NCBI RefSeq assembly: GCF_001887775.1
Contig: NZ_CP015519.1
Location: forward strand, 1,550,001 to 1,614,000
Direction of reading: 5' to 3'
Length of the DNA stretch: 64,000 nucleotides
From: Syntrophotalea acetylenivorans
Lineage (GTDB): Bacteria > Desulfobacterota > Desulfuromonadia > Desulfuromonadales > Syntrophotaleaceae
Shown here piece after piece: positions 43,066 to 52,225 of this stretch. The position numbers and the translations under genes are program-made. The notes beneath the pieces were generated by a model that saw nothing but the letters and a program-made list of their open reading frames with translations, was not told the origin of the DNA and did not search any database. How positions within the stretch are numbered: the first letter of the stretch is position 1; every line of letters starts with the position of its first letter.

Positions 43066-44028
43066 ATGAAAATTTTCCGTCGTCTCGTCAGCCCTTTGAT
43101 CGTCTTTATCGGCATCCAACTTGCGTGGGTGCTGGTGGTAATATTCTGGATTTCGTGGTTTGTACGCTACAACCGCAAATTCCGCACCTTGGCCGAAAAA
43201 TACGGTCCTGGATTGCCCCAGAGTGGTCTCGACTGGATAGTTCTCGTCGAAGGCCTGGTACTGCTCATAGCGATCCTTGCCGGAGTCTATGTCATTTTTC
43301 TCTACTGGCGAAGGCAAACCTCCCTGGCCCAGGAACAACGCAACTTTATCTCGCAAGTCAGCCATGAATTCAAGACACCGCTGGCCTCCTTGCAATTGCA
43401 CCTTGAAACCATTCGGCTGCGCCGGCCGGACCAGCAGCAGCTAGACTTCTTTCTCGGAACCATGCTTGAAGACACCGTGCGATTGCGCAGCCTGGTCGAC
43501 AACCTGCTGGACGCCAGCCGACTGGAACAAAAACGCATCCGTCTCGACCTGAAACCCGGTAACTTGTCACAACTGGTTGGCGATTTTTTTCAACAGCAAA
43601 CCGCAACTCTGCCGGAAGACGCTCGACTGACGCTGAATCTAACTCCACACCTTTATTCCCGAATCGATGCTGCGGCACTGCAGATGGTTTTACGGAATCT
43701 GCTGGAGAATGCTCTGCTCTATTCCGATGGCCCCCCCATCATACATGTCAGCCTCAAGGCAGAGGGCTCCCGCTGCCACCTCTGCTTTTCCGATCAGGGA
43801 AGAGGTATCGCTGACAAGGATAAAAAAAAGGTGTTCCGCATGTTTTATCGCGTTCGCAAGAGCGATGAAACGATTCGCGGGTCAGGACTCGGTCTATTTA
43901 TTGTCAAAGCGGTCATCTGGCGCCACAAGGGCAAGGTCTGGCTTGAGAGTAAAGGATTGGGGAAGGGCACGAGTTTCCACATGTTATTGCCACGCATCGA
44001 GCCAATAGAGGGAGCCGGGAATGACTGA
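43066..44028 (+). CDS. Sensor histidine kinase (two-TM)
   Basis: Small membrane sensor kinase, 320 residues. Transmembrane segments near 8-30 and 58-80 enclose a short periplasmic loop of about 25 residues, so sensing is probably intramembrane or envelope-related. The HisKA domain has His100 in FISQVSHEFKTPLASLQ, and the HATPase has NLLENALLYS, DQGRGI and GSGLGLFI. RBS is moderate. It overlaps the response regulator gene by 8 nt, so the two are translationally coupled. Confidence 0.9.
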   Translation: MKIFRRLVSPLIVFIGIQLAWVLVVIFWISWFVRYNRKFRTLAEKYGPGLPQSGLDWIVLVEGLVLLIAILAGVYVIFLYWRRQTSLAQEQRNFISQVSHEFKTPLASLQLHLETIRLRRPDQQQLDFFLGTMLEDTVRLRSLVDNLLDASRLEQKRIRLDLKPGNLSQLVGDFFQQQTATLPEDARLTLNLTPHLYSRIDAAALQMVLRNLLENALLYSDGPPIIHVSLKAEGSRCHLCFSDQGRGIADKDKKKVFRMFYRVRKSDETIRGSGLGLFIVKAVIWRHKGKVWLESKGLGKGTSFHMLLPRIEPIEGAGND

Positions 44029-44728
44029 ACCCTATATTCTGTTGGTCGAAGATGAACTTCACATCGCCCAGGGCTTAAAGTTCAACCTGGAAATGGAAGG
44101 CTTTGCAGTTCAACACGTGACCACCGGCGAGCAAGCCCTGGCCAAAAAGCCCTGGATCGGCTGCTGCCTGGTTATTCTCGACCGGATGCTGCCCGGCATA
44201 GACGGGCTGCAGGTGTGCCGTTCTATCCGTCAGAACAATGACCAATTACCGATCCTGATGCTGACGGCTATGAGCAAGGAGCAGGACCGTATAGCCGGAC
44301 TGACCGAAGGCGCCGACGACTATCTGACCAAACCCTTCAGTCTCGAAGAATTTCTGTTACGCGTCAAAGGCATTCTGCGCAGAGCCGGCTGGTATCGCCA
44401 AAAAGCGGCAGCAGAGAAATGTTACTCTTTTGCCGAAAACCATGTCTACCTGCAGCAACAACGTGCGGTCACCAACAACAAGGAAATTACTCTGACCGAA
44501 CTTGAAACCCGCATGTTGCAGGTTTTTTTTGAGCATGAAGGCGAGGTTCTGTCCCGGGCAAAGTTACTGGAATCCGTGTGGGGGGTTACTCCGGACACAG
44601 AAACTCGCACCCTGGATAATTTTATCGTCCGACTGCGTAAATATTTTGAAAAGCGGCCGAGCCATCCCCAACATTTTGTTACCGTTCGTGGGAAGGGTTA
44701 CCGGTTCCAGCGACAGGCGAAAAATTAA
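44021..44728 (+). CDS. OmpR-family response regulator
   Basis: Response regulator with an OmpR/PhoB winged-helix output domain, 235 residues. Receiver: acidic ED at 10-11, phospho-acceptor Asp54 (LVILDRMLPG), and the KPFSLEEF lysine. The DNA-binding domain (about 130-230) ends with TRTLDNFIVRLRKYFE and VRGKGYRFQ, as in PhoB-like regulators. It is the partner of the kinase encoded immediately upstream. Targets are not identifiable from the window. Confidence 0.93.
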   Translation: MTEPYILLVEDELHIAQGLKFNLEMEGFAVQHVTTGEQALAKKPWIGCCLVILDRMLPGIDGLQVCRSIRQNNDQLPILMLTAMSKEQDRIAGLTEGADDYLTKPFSLEEFLLRVKGILRRAGWYRQKAAAEKCYSFAENHVYLQQQRAVTNNKEITLTELETRMLQVFFEHEGEVLSRAKLLESVWGVTPDTETRTLDNFIVRLRKYFEKRPSHPQHFVTVRGKGYRFQRQAKN

Positions 44729-44731
44729 CGC

Positions 44732-44777
44732 AAACGACAAAAGGGGGAGCCGTCGGCTCCCCCTTTTGTCGTTTTGT
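44732..44777. terminator. Strong bidirectional terminator between response regulator and sulfite reductase genes
   Basis: Perfect 20-bp stem (44732-44751 with 44755-44774) and a 3-nt loop, flanked by A- and T-rich ends. The longest perfect hairpin in the window, placed between convergent genes. Confidence 0.88.
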
Positions 44778-44797
44778 ACAGAAATTAAGCTCTGTAT

Positions 44798-45460
44798 TTA
44801 TCCTAAAATTTCTTTGCGGAAGGCGTCGATGCCCATCTCGTTGATGAACCTGCCGATCCGCCCCTTCTTGTTATGATTTTTGAACCATTGAACGACCTTA
44901 TCCAGGATCTCCATGGCTTCTTCGTCGGTGGGGACGTGCTCGGCCAGTTTCTGCGAAAGATGGGGCATGCCGCCGCCGTTACCGCCGACCATGACGTTCC
45001 AACCTTTGGGCGTGCCGATCAGGCTTACATCCTTGATACAGGCTTCAGCACAGTCGTTGGCGCAGCCGGAGACACCCATCTTGAATTTCCAGGGCAGCTC
45101 CATACCGTGATATTTTTCGTCGAGCGCCATACCCACGCCGACTGCATCCTGCTGACCGCGCTTGCAAAAGGTGGTACCCGGGCAGATCTTTACCGAGCGC
45201 ACGCAGAGCCCGATAGCATGACCCGGTCTTTGGTCCAAAGCTTCCCAAACATCATCGAGGCTTTCTTCGGCCAAGCCGACAATAGCGATACGCTGAGCGC
45301 TGGTAATTTTAAGAGCCTGAGCATTGAACTTTTCGGCTACATCAGCGATCTTGCGCAGAGCCGCGGGAGAAGTAACGCCACCGGGGATATGGGGTGCAAC
45401 AGCATAGGTTTCCTTGTCCCGCTGAACAATGGCACCTTTTTCCAGGATGTCTTTTTTCAT
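44798..45460 (-). CDS. Small (assimilatory-type) siroheme sulfite reductase
   Basis: Monomeric low-molecular-weight sulfite reductase-like protein, 220 residues, like the small assimilatory-type enzyme of Desulfovibrio. The ferredoxin-like half-domain (TYAVAPHIPGGVTSP) is followed by the siroheme/[4Fe-4S] ligands Cys93-x5-Cys99 (KICPGTTFC) and Cys133-x3-Cys137 (GVSGCANDCAEA). VMVGGNGGGMPH closes the siroheme site. It has only one half of the usual duplicated SiR fold, which is normal for this class. It is isolated, with no flavoprotein or other sulfur genes adjacent, so its electron donor is unknown. RBS gagaaaacc is weak. Confidence 0.86.
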   Translation of the reverse strand: MKKDILEKGAIVQRDKETYAVAPHIPGGVTSPAALRKIADVAEKFNAQALKITSAQRIAIVGLAEESLDDVWEALDQRPGHAIGLCVRSVKICPGTTFCKRGQQDAVGVGMALDEKYHGMELPWKFKMGVSGCANDCAEACIKDVSLIGTPKGWNVMVGGNGGGMPHLSQKLAEHVPTDEEAMEILDKVVQWFKNHNKKGRIGRFINEMGIDAFRKEILG

Positions 45461-45550
45461 AGCTGGTTTTCTCCTAAAAAGTAAAATTCAAAAAACATAC
45501 AACAGACTTCAACCACAGGTGGGATAACTCATAATGATTACGGACAATTT

Positions 45551-45922
45551 TTAACCCGCACCCAGCAAATTGTCAACTCTTGCGAACAGATCGTCGAGCT
45601 TAAAGGGCTTGACCAGATAATCGCCAACCCCCAGGGACGCAGCGCGATCACGCTCTGGTTGCTGATCTTTCGCCGTCAGGATCATAAATGGACATTGTTT
45701 ATAAACGGGACTCTGCTGCAGATATTCAATCGTTTCAAAACCGTCCATACCCCCAGGCATCATCAGATCGACAATAATAAGATCAAAACGATGGTCCTCG
45801 GCCAGCTGCACCGCTTGCTCTCCGCTTTCTGCCAGAAAGACCTGCCGGCCTTCGCCCTGCAGGCTGATTTCCAACAGCTGCCGAATAATTGCCTGATCAT
45901 CAACGATAAGTATGTTTTTCAC
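45551..45922 (-). CDS. Single-domain response regulator (CheY-like)
   Basis: Stand-alone receiver, 123 residues, with acidic pair DD (8-9), phospho-acceptor Asp52 in IIVDLMMPG, Thr in MILTAKD and Lys in LVKPFKLDD. It has no output domain, so it likely passes phosphate on or acts by protein interaction. It starts 40 nt downstream of the PAS kinase, probably its partner and in the same transcript. Confidence 0.9.
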   Translation of the reverse strand: MKNILIVDDQAIIRQLLEISLQGEGRQVFLAESGEQAVQLAEDHRFDLIIVDLMMPGGMDGFETIEYLQQSPVYKQCPFMILTAKDQQPERDRAASLGVGDYLVKPFKLDDLFARVDNLLGAG

Positions 45923-45962
45923 TGTGCTACCTTTAGGTCAAGGACCGAACACTCTGCCATCA

Positions 45963-47657
45963 TCATTCCACGGGCAGAGTAAAGTGTACTATAGTGCCCT
46001 CACCGAAACAACTTTCCACCCAGATTCTGCCACCATGAGCCTTGATGATTTCCTGAACGATATTCATACCGAGGCCGACCCCCTCAATAGCGGAATTGGA
46101 CGTGTCGGCCCGATAAAACTTGTCAAAAATTCGCTGTCGTTGATCTTCGCGCATGCCGATGCCCTCATCTGCTACCGACACCTGAAAACCGCTGTCGTGA
46201 CGCTGGCCAGTGACCCGTATTGGACCACCTTCAGGCGAATATTTCACTGCGTTACCAAGGATATTTTCCAAAGCCTGACGCAACTTGACCCGGTCGCCGT
46301 AAACCACCGAGTCCGGTTCAGGCAGAGCCACTTCAAACAGATGACGGTCCGACTTCCAGGAAAGTTGCGAAGTGGCTTGCTCAATAAGCTGAGAAAGATC
46401 ACAGGGGGTTTTTTCCAGCACGAACCCCGTCCCCGACTCGATACGCGCCAGGTCGAGCAAATCGTTAACGGTCCTCGACAAATTTTCGGATTGATCGTGA
46501 ATTATAGCCAGCAGCGATCGCTGCTGGGCGGTCTCCAAGTCAGGACGAGACAGCAATACTTCTGAGAAGCCCTGGATGGATGTCAAGGGAGTCCTTAATT
46601 CGTGAGCGGCAGTAGTGATAAACTCCGTCTTCATCGAATCGATTTCCCGCTCTCGGCTCACATCCCGCAAGGTAGTGATAATCCCGCTGTGCTTGTCAGC
46701 CTGATCATGAATCGCCGACATTCGTGCCTGCAGAGCGCGGGATGCGCCGGCACTGTCGCATTGTTCAAACTCAAAGAGGCCCCCTGCCTCGGCACAGCAC
46801 AAAGCCCTGACCAATTTCGCCGGCAACAGCGCCGTTACATAAGGATCGTTTACGGACCGATTGGCTACCTGCCCAAAAGTAATTCCCAGCAAGAATTCTG
46901 CTGAAGGGTTCATGCGCACTATACGCTGGCAGGTATCGGTCACGATCAGGCCATCGCCAACGGACTTCAATATACAGGCGATATTGGCCCGCGCTTCCCG
47001 AGCAGAGGCGAGAGCGTTTTTCAGTTCTGCTTCAGTCTCTTTACGACCAGAGATATCTTGTACCAGACCGATACCATAGAGGGGTTGTCGATAGCCATCA
47101 AACACCCAGGCGCTGGTCACATGGCCCCAGACCTGTTTCCCCTCTTTGCAGACAAAGCGTTTTTCGTAATCGAAAGCTTCACATTTGCCTTGGCGAATGG
47201 CGTCAAAACGCTCCCGCGTAGCAAGCAGATCATCGGGATGGGTAAGGTCGAATACCGTCAGGTGTTGCAGCTCTTCACGACTGTAGCCGATAAAGTCACA
47301 AAAGGCTGAATTAACCTGCAGATAACGTCCCTCCAAAGTAATCGTGTTCATGCCGGCCGCGGCATGCTCAAAGATAGAACGAAATAGTTCCTCACTCTCC
47401 CGCAACCGACCATCAAGACGCTGACACCGAAGCATACTCAGCGTCAGACGTTCATTAACTTCCGTCAGTTCCCGAGTCCGCTGCTTGATCAAGGACTCCA
47501 GCGTACCACCGCCCCTTAAACAGGAAGAACGCCCCTTGGTCGGCAACAATGGCCCGCGACCCCTTCTGCCGCGCCGCGTACCCGTTATTGCAGCTTTAAG
47601 CAACCTGCGTTTAATTGCCCGGCGTGATCGATTGACTGTGGATCTTCGATTTCCCAT
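45963..47657 (-). CDS. Soluble PAS-PAS sensor histidine kinase
   Basis: Cytoplasmic sensor kinase, about 564 residues. A basic Arg-rich N terminus (1-50) and a coiled segment (TLESLIKQRTRELTEVNERL) precede two PAS domains (about 88-205 and 222-330). HisKA contains the His in TAAHELRTPLTSIQG and the HATPase has N box and DEGIGM, GVGLGMN. No transmembrane helix is evident, so it senses an internal signal. The start is uncertain: ATG 47657 or TTG 47693; neither has a good RBS. It is followed by the single-domain receiver. Confidence 0.86.
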   Translation of the reverse strand: MGNRRSTVNRSRRAIKRRLLKAAITGTRRGRRGRGPLLPTKGRSSCLRGGGTLESLIKQRTRELTEVNERLTLSMLRCQRLDGRLRESEELFRSIFEHAAAGMNTITLEGRYLQVNSAFCDFIGYSREELQHLTVFDLTHPDDLLATRERFDAIRQGKCEAFDYEKRFVCKEGKQVWGHVTSAWVFDGYRQPLYGIGLVQDISGRKETEAELKNALASAREARANIACILKSVGDGLIVTDTCQRIVRMNPSAEFLLGITFGQVANRSVNDPYVTALLPAKLVRALCCAEAGGLFEFEQCDSAGASRALQARMSAIHDQADKHSGIITTLRDVSREREIDSMKTEFITTAAHELRTPLTSIQGFSEVLLSRPDLETAQQRSLLAIIHDQSENLSRTVNDLLDLARIESGTGFVLEKTPCDLSQLIEQATSQLSWKSDRHLFEVALPEPDSVVYGDRVKLRQALENILGNAVKYSPEGGPIRVTGQRHDSGFQVSVADEGIGMREDQRQRIFDKFYRADTSNSAIEGVGLGMNIVQEIIKAHGGRIWVESCFGEGTIVHFTLPVE

Positions 47658-47859
47658 GGCTATCGCTGCAGCAACACCGCGCCTTCTACTCAAAAAAGCA
47701 GTGCCAACATCCCTGACACCGATTTCTTGACCCGGATTAAAGCTGGAATATTCTTAAGTAAACCAGTCTAGCGGACAATATAACGAATTCAAGGGGCCGA
47801 CCATTTTTTATAACATTTCGTTGTCTTTAGCAGGACAACTATTTATAGTTTCTCTAATC

Positions 47860-47869
47860 GTGACGTCAC
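47860..47869. promoter_or_regulatory. Palindrome gtgacgtcac upstream of the OCD-family gene
   Basis: 10-bp perfect palindrome about 47 nt before the OCD-family gene start. It could be an operator for an unknown regulator; its significance is uncertain because a 10-bp palindrome arises by chance at modest frequency. Confidence 0.3.
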
Positions 47870-47915
47870 ATATAGCGCGAACCGATCAGGCAAGATTTTC
47901 AAGGAGAATTCACCA

Positions 47916-48875
47916 ATGGCACTATTCCTTACTGAAGGGGACGTTCAACAAGTCCTGACCATGCCCATGGCCATTACGGCAATTGAGGAGGTGCTGCGTG
48001 AGGTCAACCTGGGGTTAGCGGTAAACATTCCCCGTCAGAGAACTCGAGTCCCAAAAGGAGCGTTGCATATCCTGCAGGGAGCGGTGGAGAGTCAACAAGT
48101 CATCGGCTATAAGGCTTATACATCGACCAGAGAAGGCAACCGTTTCTTGCTTCACCTCTACGACAGCAATCACGGCAATCTACAGGCGGTTATTGAAGCA
48201 AATTATCTCGGGATGATACGCACTGGAGCCGCCAGCGGTGTCGCCAGCAAATGGCTAAGCCGCAATGATTCGACCACGGTCGGACTGTTCGGCTCGGGCT
48301 GGCAGGCAACGGGGCAGTTGGAAGCCCTCTGCTGCGTTCGACCCATCTCCCGGGTTAAGGTGATGGCCCGCAATGCGGAACGACTGAACGAGTTCTGCCG
48401 TCACAACAGCGATCGGCTCGGAATTTCCGTCGAGCCTTATCAAGATGCGGAACAGGTGGTTCGCAATAGCGACATTGTCACCACGGTCACCACAGCCGCC
48501 GAACCGTTGGTTCACTTTCCCTGGGTCGAAGAAGGCACCCATCTGAACGCCGTCGGCAGCAACGCCTTGATCCGCCGTGAAATCGACGAAAAGACCATCC
48601 GCAATTGCAACCTGGTGACCGTTGATTCCCGGGATGTCGCGGCTAACGAGTGTGGCGACCTGTTGCCACTTATTGAAAAGGGGCGCCTTAACTGGCGGCA
48701 GGTGGTAGAACTGGGGGATATCATAGCCGGTCAGGTCAGCGGCCGGACAGCCAACGCACAGATCACCTTGTTCGAATCCCAAGGTATGGCCGTTCAAGAT
48801 CTAATGCTTGGCAAACGAATACTGGCGGCGGCTCAAGCAAAGGGTCTCGGCAAGGAACTGCCTTTCGGCAATTGA
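47916..48875 (+). CDS. Ornithine cyclodeaminase/mu-crystallin family protein
   Basis: NAD(P)-dependent enzyme of the ornithine cyclodeaminase / archaeal alanine dehydrogenase / mu-crystallin family, 319 residues. Features are the substrate-binding region KAYTSTREGNRFLLHLYD and EANYLGMIRTGAASGVASKWLSR (conserved Arg and Lys), and the Rossmann motif GLFGSGWQATGQLEAL. The catalytic Asp is likely in WVEEGTHLNAVGSNA or the following helix. RBS aaggagaa. Possible reactions include ornithine cyclisation, ketimine reduction or alanine dehydrogenation; sequence alone does not decide. Divergent from the PAS kinase gene. Confidence 0.88.
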   Translation: MALFLTEGDVQQVLTMPMAITAIEEVLREVNLGLAVNIPRQRTRVPKGALHILQGAVESQQVIGYKAYTSTREGNRFLLHLYDSNHGNLQAVIEANYLGMIRTGAASGVASKWLSRNDSTTVGLFGSGWQATGQLEALCCVRPISRVKVMARNAERLNEFCRHNSDRLGISVEPYQDAEQVVRNSDIVTTVTTAAEPLVHFPWVEEGTHLNAVGSNALIRREIDEKTIRNCNLVTVDSRDVAANECGDLLPLIEKGRLNWRQVVELGDIIAGQVSGRTANAQITLFESQGMAVQDLMLGKRILAAAQAKGLGKELPFGN

Positions 48876-48901
48876 AAAAACTGCCGGATATTATTGCACG
48901 C

Positions 48902-51100
48902 TCACAACATATCGATAGGATCAACGTCGATAGTCGCTGTCACCCCGGCCGGGACCCGACTACGCAAATCTTTGAAATGGTTCAGCAAATGGCGCAAAGC
49001 AGATCGGCTGGGAGCTTTGAGTAAAATTTGTCGACGCCACTTACCCCGTAACCGGCTTAAGGGACAGGGCGCCGGCCCGAGGATTTCCACCGTTGTGCCA
49101 TCCGCCAGTTCCTGCCACGCGTCCGCCAGCCCTTCGGCGGCGGCAATCACCCGCTGTTCATCGTTCCCTGCCAGCAGACAATTCACCAGGTGACCAAAAG
49201 GCGGATAACCCAGCATTTCACGGTTAACCAATTCTTCATCATAAAAAGATCGATAGTCATGCCCCGCCGCACAACTCAACACATAGTGCTCAGGATCGTA
49301 GGTCTGAATGAGTACCCGGCCTGGTTTTTCTCCCCTGCCCGCCCTGCCGGCCACCTGGGTCAACAGCGAAAATGCCCGCTCGGCAGAACGGAAGTCGGGT
49401 AAGTTCAGTGCACTATCGGCATTAACCACCCCCACCAGGGTCACACCGGGAAAATCATGCCCCTTAGCCACCATCTGGGTACCGACCAACACATCGATAC
49501 GGCGACTCGCCATACCGTCAATCAATTTCTGATGGGTACCCTTACGCAAAGTGGTATCACGATCCATGCGTCCGATATTAGCCGCAGGCAGCAACTCCGC
49601 CAATTCTTCCTCCAGGCGCTCGGTACCGGCTCCTTCCGGGGCCAGTTCATTACCGTGACAAACCGGACAGGTATCGGGCGGAGTCAGGGAAAAATCACAG
49701 TAATTACAGCGCAGTACTCGTTGCTGCTGATAGTAGGTCAGGGTAATTTCGCAATTGGGACAGCGCACCGTCGCGCCGCAGTCGACACAGAGCAGGAAGG
49801 GGGCAAAACCGCGTCGATTCAAAAGCAGCAGGGATTGCTCTCCCCGTTCCAGATTTTCCAGCAGGGCCTGTCGCAGCGGCTCAGCTAAAACGCCTTCGGG
49901 ACGTTGCTCGGACAGGTCGACCAGTTCCACTGTCGGCAACGGCCGCCCCATAACCCGGTCTGCCAGGGGCAGGTATTCACTCTGCCCCTGCTGAGCCCGA
50001 TAAAAGGTGGTCAGGGCCGGAGTGGCACTGCCCAGCAATACAGTGGCACCTAGCATCTGGCCCCGCAACAAGGCCAGATCACGGGCATGATAACGAAACC
50101 CGTCCCCCTGCTTGTAACTGCCCTCATGTTCCTCGTCGACCACAATGATCCCCAGGTTTTCGATGGGGGCAAAAATCGCCGAGCGGGCACCGATCACAAT
50201 ATCGGACTCCCCGCGAGCCACGGTTCGCCAGGTGTCATAACGCTCGCCATCGGACAACCCCGAATGAAGCACAGCCAACCGTGCGCCTTCCGCAGCAAAC
50301 CGCGCTCGAAAACGCCCCACCAACTGGGGGGTGAGGGCAATCTCCGGTACCAGCACCAGCGCTTTACGACCCAACTTCAAAGCCTGCTGAACAGCTCGCA
50401 AATAGACTTCCGTCTTGCCACTGCCGGTCACACCGTGCAACAACATCGGTCGAAAATCGTTGCCGGCCAGTGCTTCTTCGATAGTCTGCAAGGCGACCAG
50501 CTGCCCCTCAGCGGGTTCGACAGGACAATCGGCTGTCAACGGTACGGCTGCAAAGGGATCACGGTTTCGTTCTTTTTTGTCTTCAGTGACAAAGCCCTGC
50601 TCAACGAGGCGTTTGAGACTGCCATAGACATCGCCGAACTGTTCTTTTAATTGCGTCAAAGGCGTGGCGCCGTGCTGTCTCAGATAATCCACGATGGCCC
50701 GCTGCTTCGCCCCCCGCGGTTCCTCCTTTTCAAGCAGCAGAGTAAAAAAACTTTCGCTAAGGATTTTCGGGCCCTTCCCGACACCACTCAAACCAGCCGG
50801 CAGCGCAGTGCGAATCACCTCTCCAAGGGGATGACAATAGTAGTCGGCGGCCCATTCAAAAAACGCCACCATCGATTCATGAAAAAGGGGCTCGCGATCG
50901 AGCACCTCAAGCACATCTTTCAGGCGCGCAACGGGCTGATCGGTAAAGCCGAGTAGATAACCGACCACCTGCCGTCGACCGAGGGGCACCCGCAGGCGTG
51001 CACCGACCCGAGCCTGCTGGGACAACGATTCGGGAATACGGTAGTAAAGAGCCTGGGGTAAAGGAGCGGCAACAGCCACGCGAGCAATCAAATCAGACAA
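48902..51100 (-). CDS. priA: Primosomal helicase PriA
   Basis: Replication-restart helicase, 732 residues. Walker A is GVTGSGKTEVYLRA, Walker B is the DEEH box (IVVDEEHEGSYK), and the zinc module has eight Cys (CVDCGATVRCPNC, CNYCDF, CPVCHG), as in PriA. The N-terminal 3'-DNA-binding domain begins with IARVAVAAPLPQALYYR and the helicase motif TQMVAKGHDFPGVTLV is intact. Complete and single-copy in the window. Start ATG 51100. Confidence 0.96.
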   Translation of the reverse strand: MSDLIARVAVAAPLPQALYYRIPESLSQQARVGARLRVPLGRRQVVGYLLGFTDQPVARLKDVLEVLDREPLFHESMVAFFEWAADYYCHPLGEVIRTALPAGLSGVGKGPKILSESFFTLLLEKEEPRGAKQRAIVDYLRQHGATPLTQLKEQFGDVYGSLKRLVEQGFVTEDKKERNRDPFAAVPLTADCPVEPAEGQLVALQTIEEALAGNDFRPMLLHGVTGSGKTEVYLRAVQQALKLGRKALVLVPEIALTPQLVGRFRARFAAEGARLAVLHSGLSDGERYDTWRTVARGESDIVIGARSAIFAPIENLGIIVVDEEHEGSYKQGDGFRYHARDLALLRGQMLGATVLLGSATPALTTFYRAQQGQSEYLPLADRVMGRPLPTVELVDLSEQRPEGVLAEPLRQALLENLERGEQSLLLLNRRGFAPFLLCVDCGATVRCPNCEITLTYYQQQRVLRCNYCDFSLTPPDTCPVCHGNELAPEGAGTERLEEELAELLPAANIGRMDRDTTLRKGTHQKLIDGMASRRIDVLVGTQMVAKGHDFPGVTLVGVVNADSALNLPDFRSAERAFSLLTQVAGRAGRGEKPGRVLIQTYDPEHYVLSCAAGHDYRSFYDEELVNREMLGYPPFGHLVNCLLAGNDEQRVIAAAEGLADAWQELADGTTVEILGPAPCPLSRLRGKWRRQILLKAPSRSALRHLLNHFKDLRSRVPAGVTATIDVDPIDML

Positions 51101-51302
51101 AAGTGAAAACCTCGGTGCCTACAAGGCACTGTCGTTTGTGTTTATAAGCGCCCATAGAACATTATTGGACATCCCAAATACTTGCATTTGGTGCCCTGAC
51201 AGGGCCCATGCTATAGTTCGACATAAAGCGTTGAGAAAAGGCAAGGTTTATCCAGAAGCATCAGGAGTTTACTTGCATTATCCGGCAGGAGCATCCTAAT
51301 CC

Positions 51303-52175
51303 GTGAGCGAACCCACTACGAATAAAACCATCACCAGCCTTTCCCGCCGCAAGTTTCTTACGGTCGGCACCGGGCTGATTGGAGGTCTCTTTCTGGGCAA
51401 GGCCTGCTGGTACGAGCCACGGTCTTTCGTTGTGGAAAAAGTGCAGCTGAGCATCGCCAAGATCCCCCCGGGGCCGGGACTGCGCATCGTCCATCTGTCG
51501 GACTTCCATCTGCGTTCCTTGCCCAATCATTTCGCCGAGGCCGCGACAACCATCAACGAACTGCGCCCTGACCTGATCCTGTTAACCGGTGACTATTTGG
51601 ACCAAGCACGCAAACTTGAGGGCGCCCTTGAGTTCGTCAGCTTACTGCGGTCCGAAGGAGGCATCTTCGCCGTTCAGGGCAACTGGGAATATTGGTCCCG
51701 CCTGGAGGGGGAACCTCTTCGGCGGAAACTGGCCAAGGCGGGAGCTGAGCTATTAATCAACGAGCGCCGCGACCTGCTGATACGCGGCATCCCCTTATCG
51801 ATCCTCGGTATCGACTATCCTTCGGCCTCCCAAGGTCTGGAAAAGATACGGCAGGCCGCAACCAGCAATCGCCTCAATGTTGTCTTGTCCCATGTCCCGG
51901 CCTTTGGGCACGACAGACTGTCACCAGTGGCCGACTTGATCTTAAGCGGCCATACTCATGGCGGGCAAGTTCGCCTACCCTTTATTCACCCCTTCTATCT
52001 GCCTCGGTTCTCCGCCCCTTTTGTTTCCGGTCTCTACAGAGTAACGGCCAACAACATCCCCCTCTACGTCAATCGCGGCATGGGCACCAGTGTTTTACCG
52101 GTCCGTTTTTTCTGTCAGCCGGAAATTGCCTTGTTGCAGTTACACAGTCCAGCGGCAGGCGAAGTACCCTGGTAA
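51303..52175 (+). CDS. Tat-exported metallophosphoesterase (YkuE-like)
   Basis: Calcineurin-like metallophosphoesterase, 290 residues, with a twin-arginine signal (SRRKFLTVGTGLIGGLFLG, about 14-32). The metal-binding set is complete: IVHLSDFHLRS (Asp, His), LLTGDYLD (Asp), VQGNWEYW (Asn; the usual GNHD is GNWE here), VLSHVP (His) and ILSGHTHGGQ (His pair). The GNWE variant keeps Asn but replaces His with Trp, an oddity seen in some YkuE-like proteins. Probably a membrane- or envelope-associated phosphodiesterase. Start GTG 51303. Confidence 0.9.
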   Translation: MSEPTTNKTITSLSRRKFLTVGTGLIGGLFLGKACWYEPRSFVVEKVQLSIAKIPPGPGLRIVHLSDFHLRSLPNHFAEAATTINELRPDLILLTGDYLDQARKLEGALEFVSLLRSEGGIFAVQGNWEYWSRLEGEPLRRKLAKAGAELLINERRDLLIRGIPLSILGIDYPSASQGLEKIRQAATSNRLNVVLSHVPAFGHDRLSPVADLILSGHTHGGQVRLPFIHPFYLPRFSAPFVSGLYRVTANNIPLYVNRGMGTSVLPVRFFCQPEIALLQLHSPAAGEVPW

Positions 52176-52225
52176 CAACAGCCCGCATCCCGGTTCAATG
52201 GCCTCCTAAAACCCGACATGTCGCC

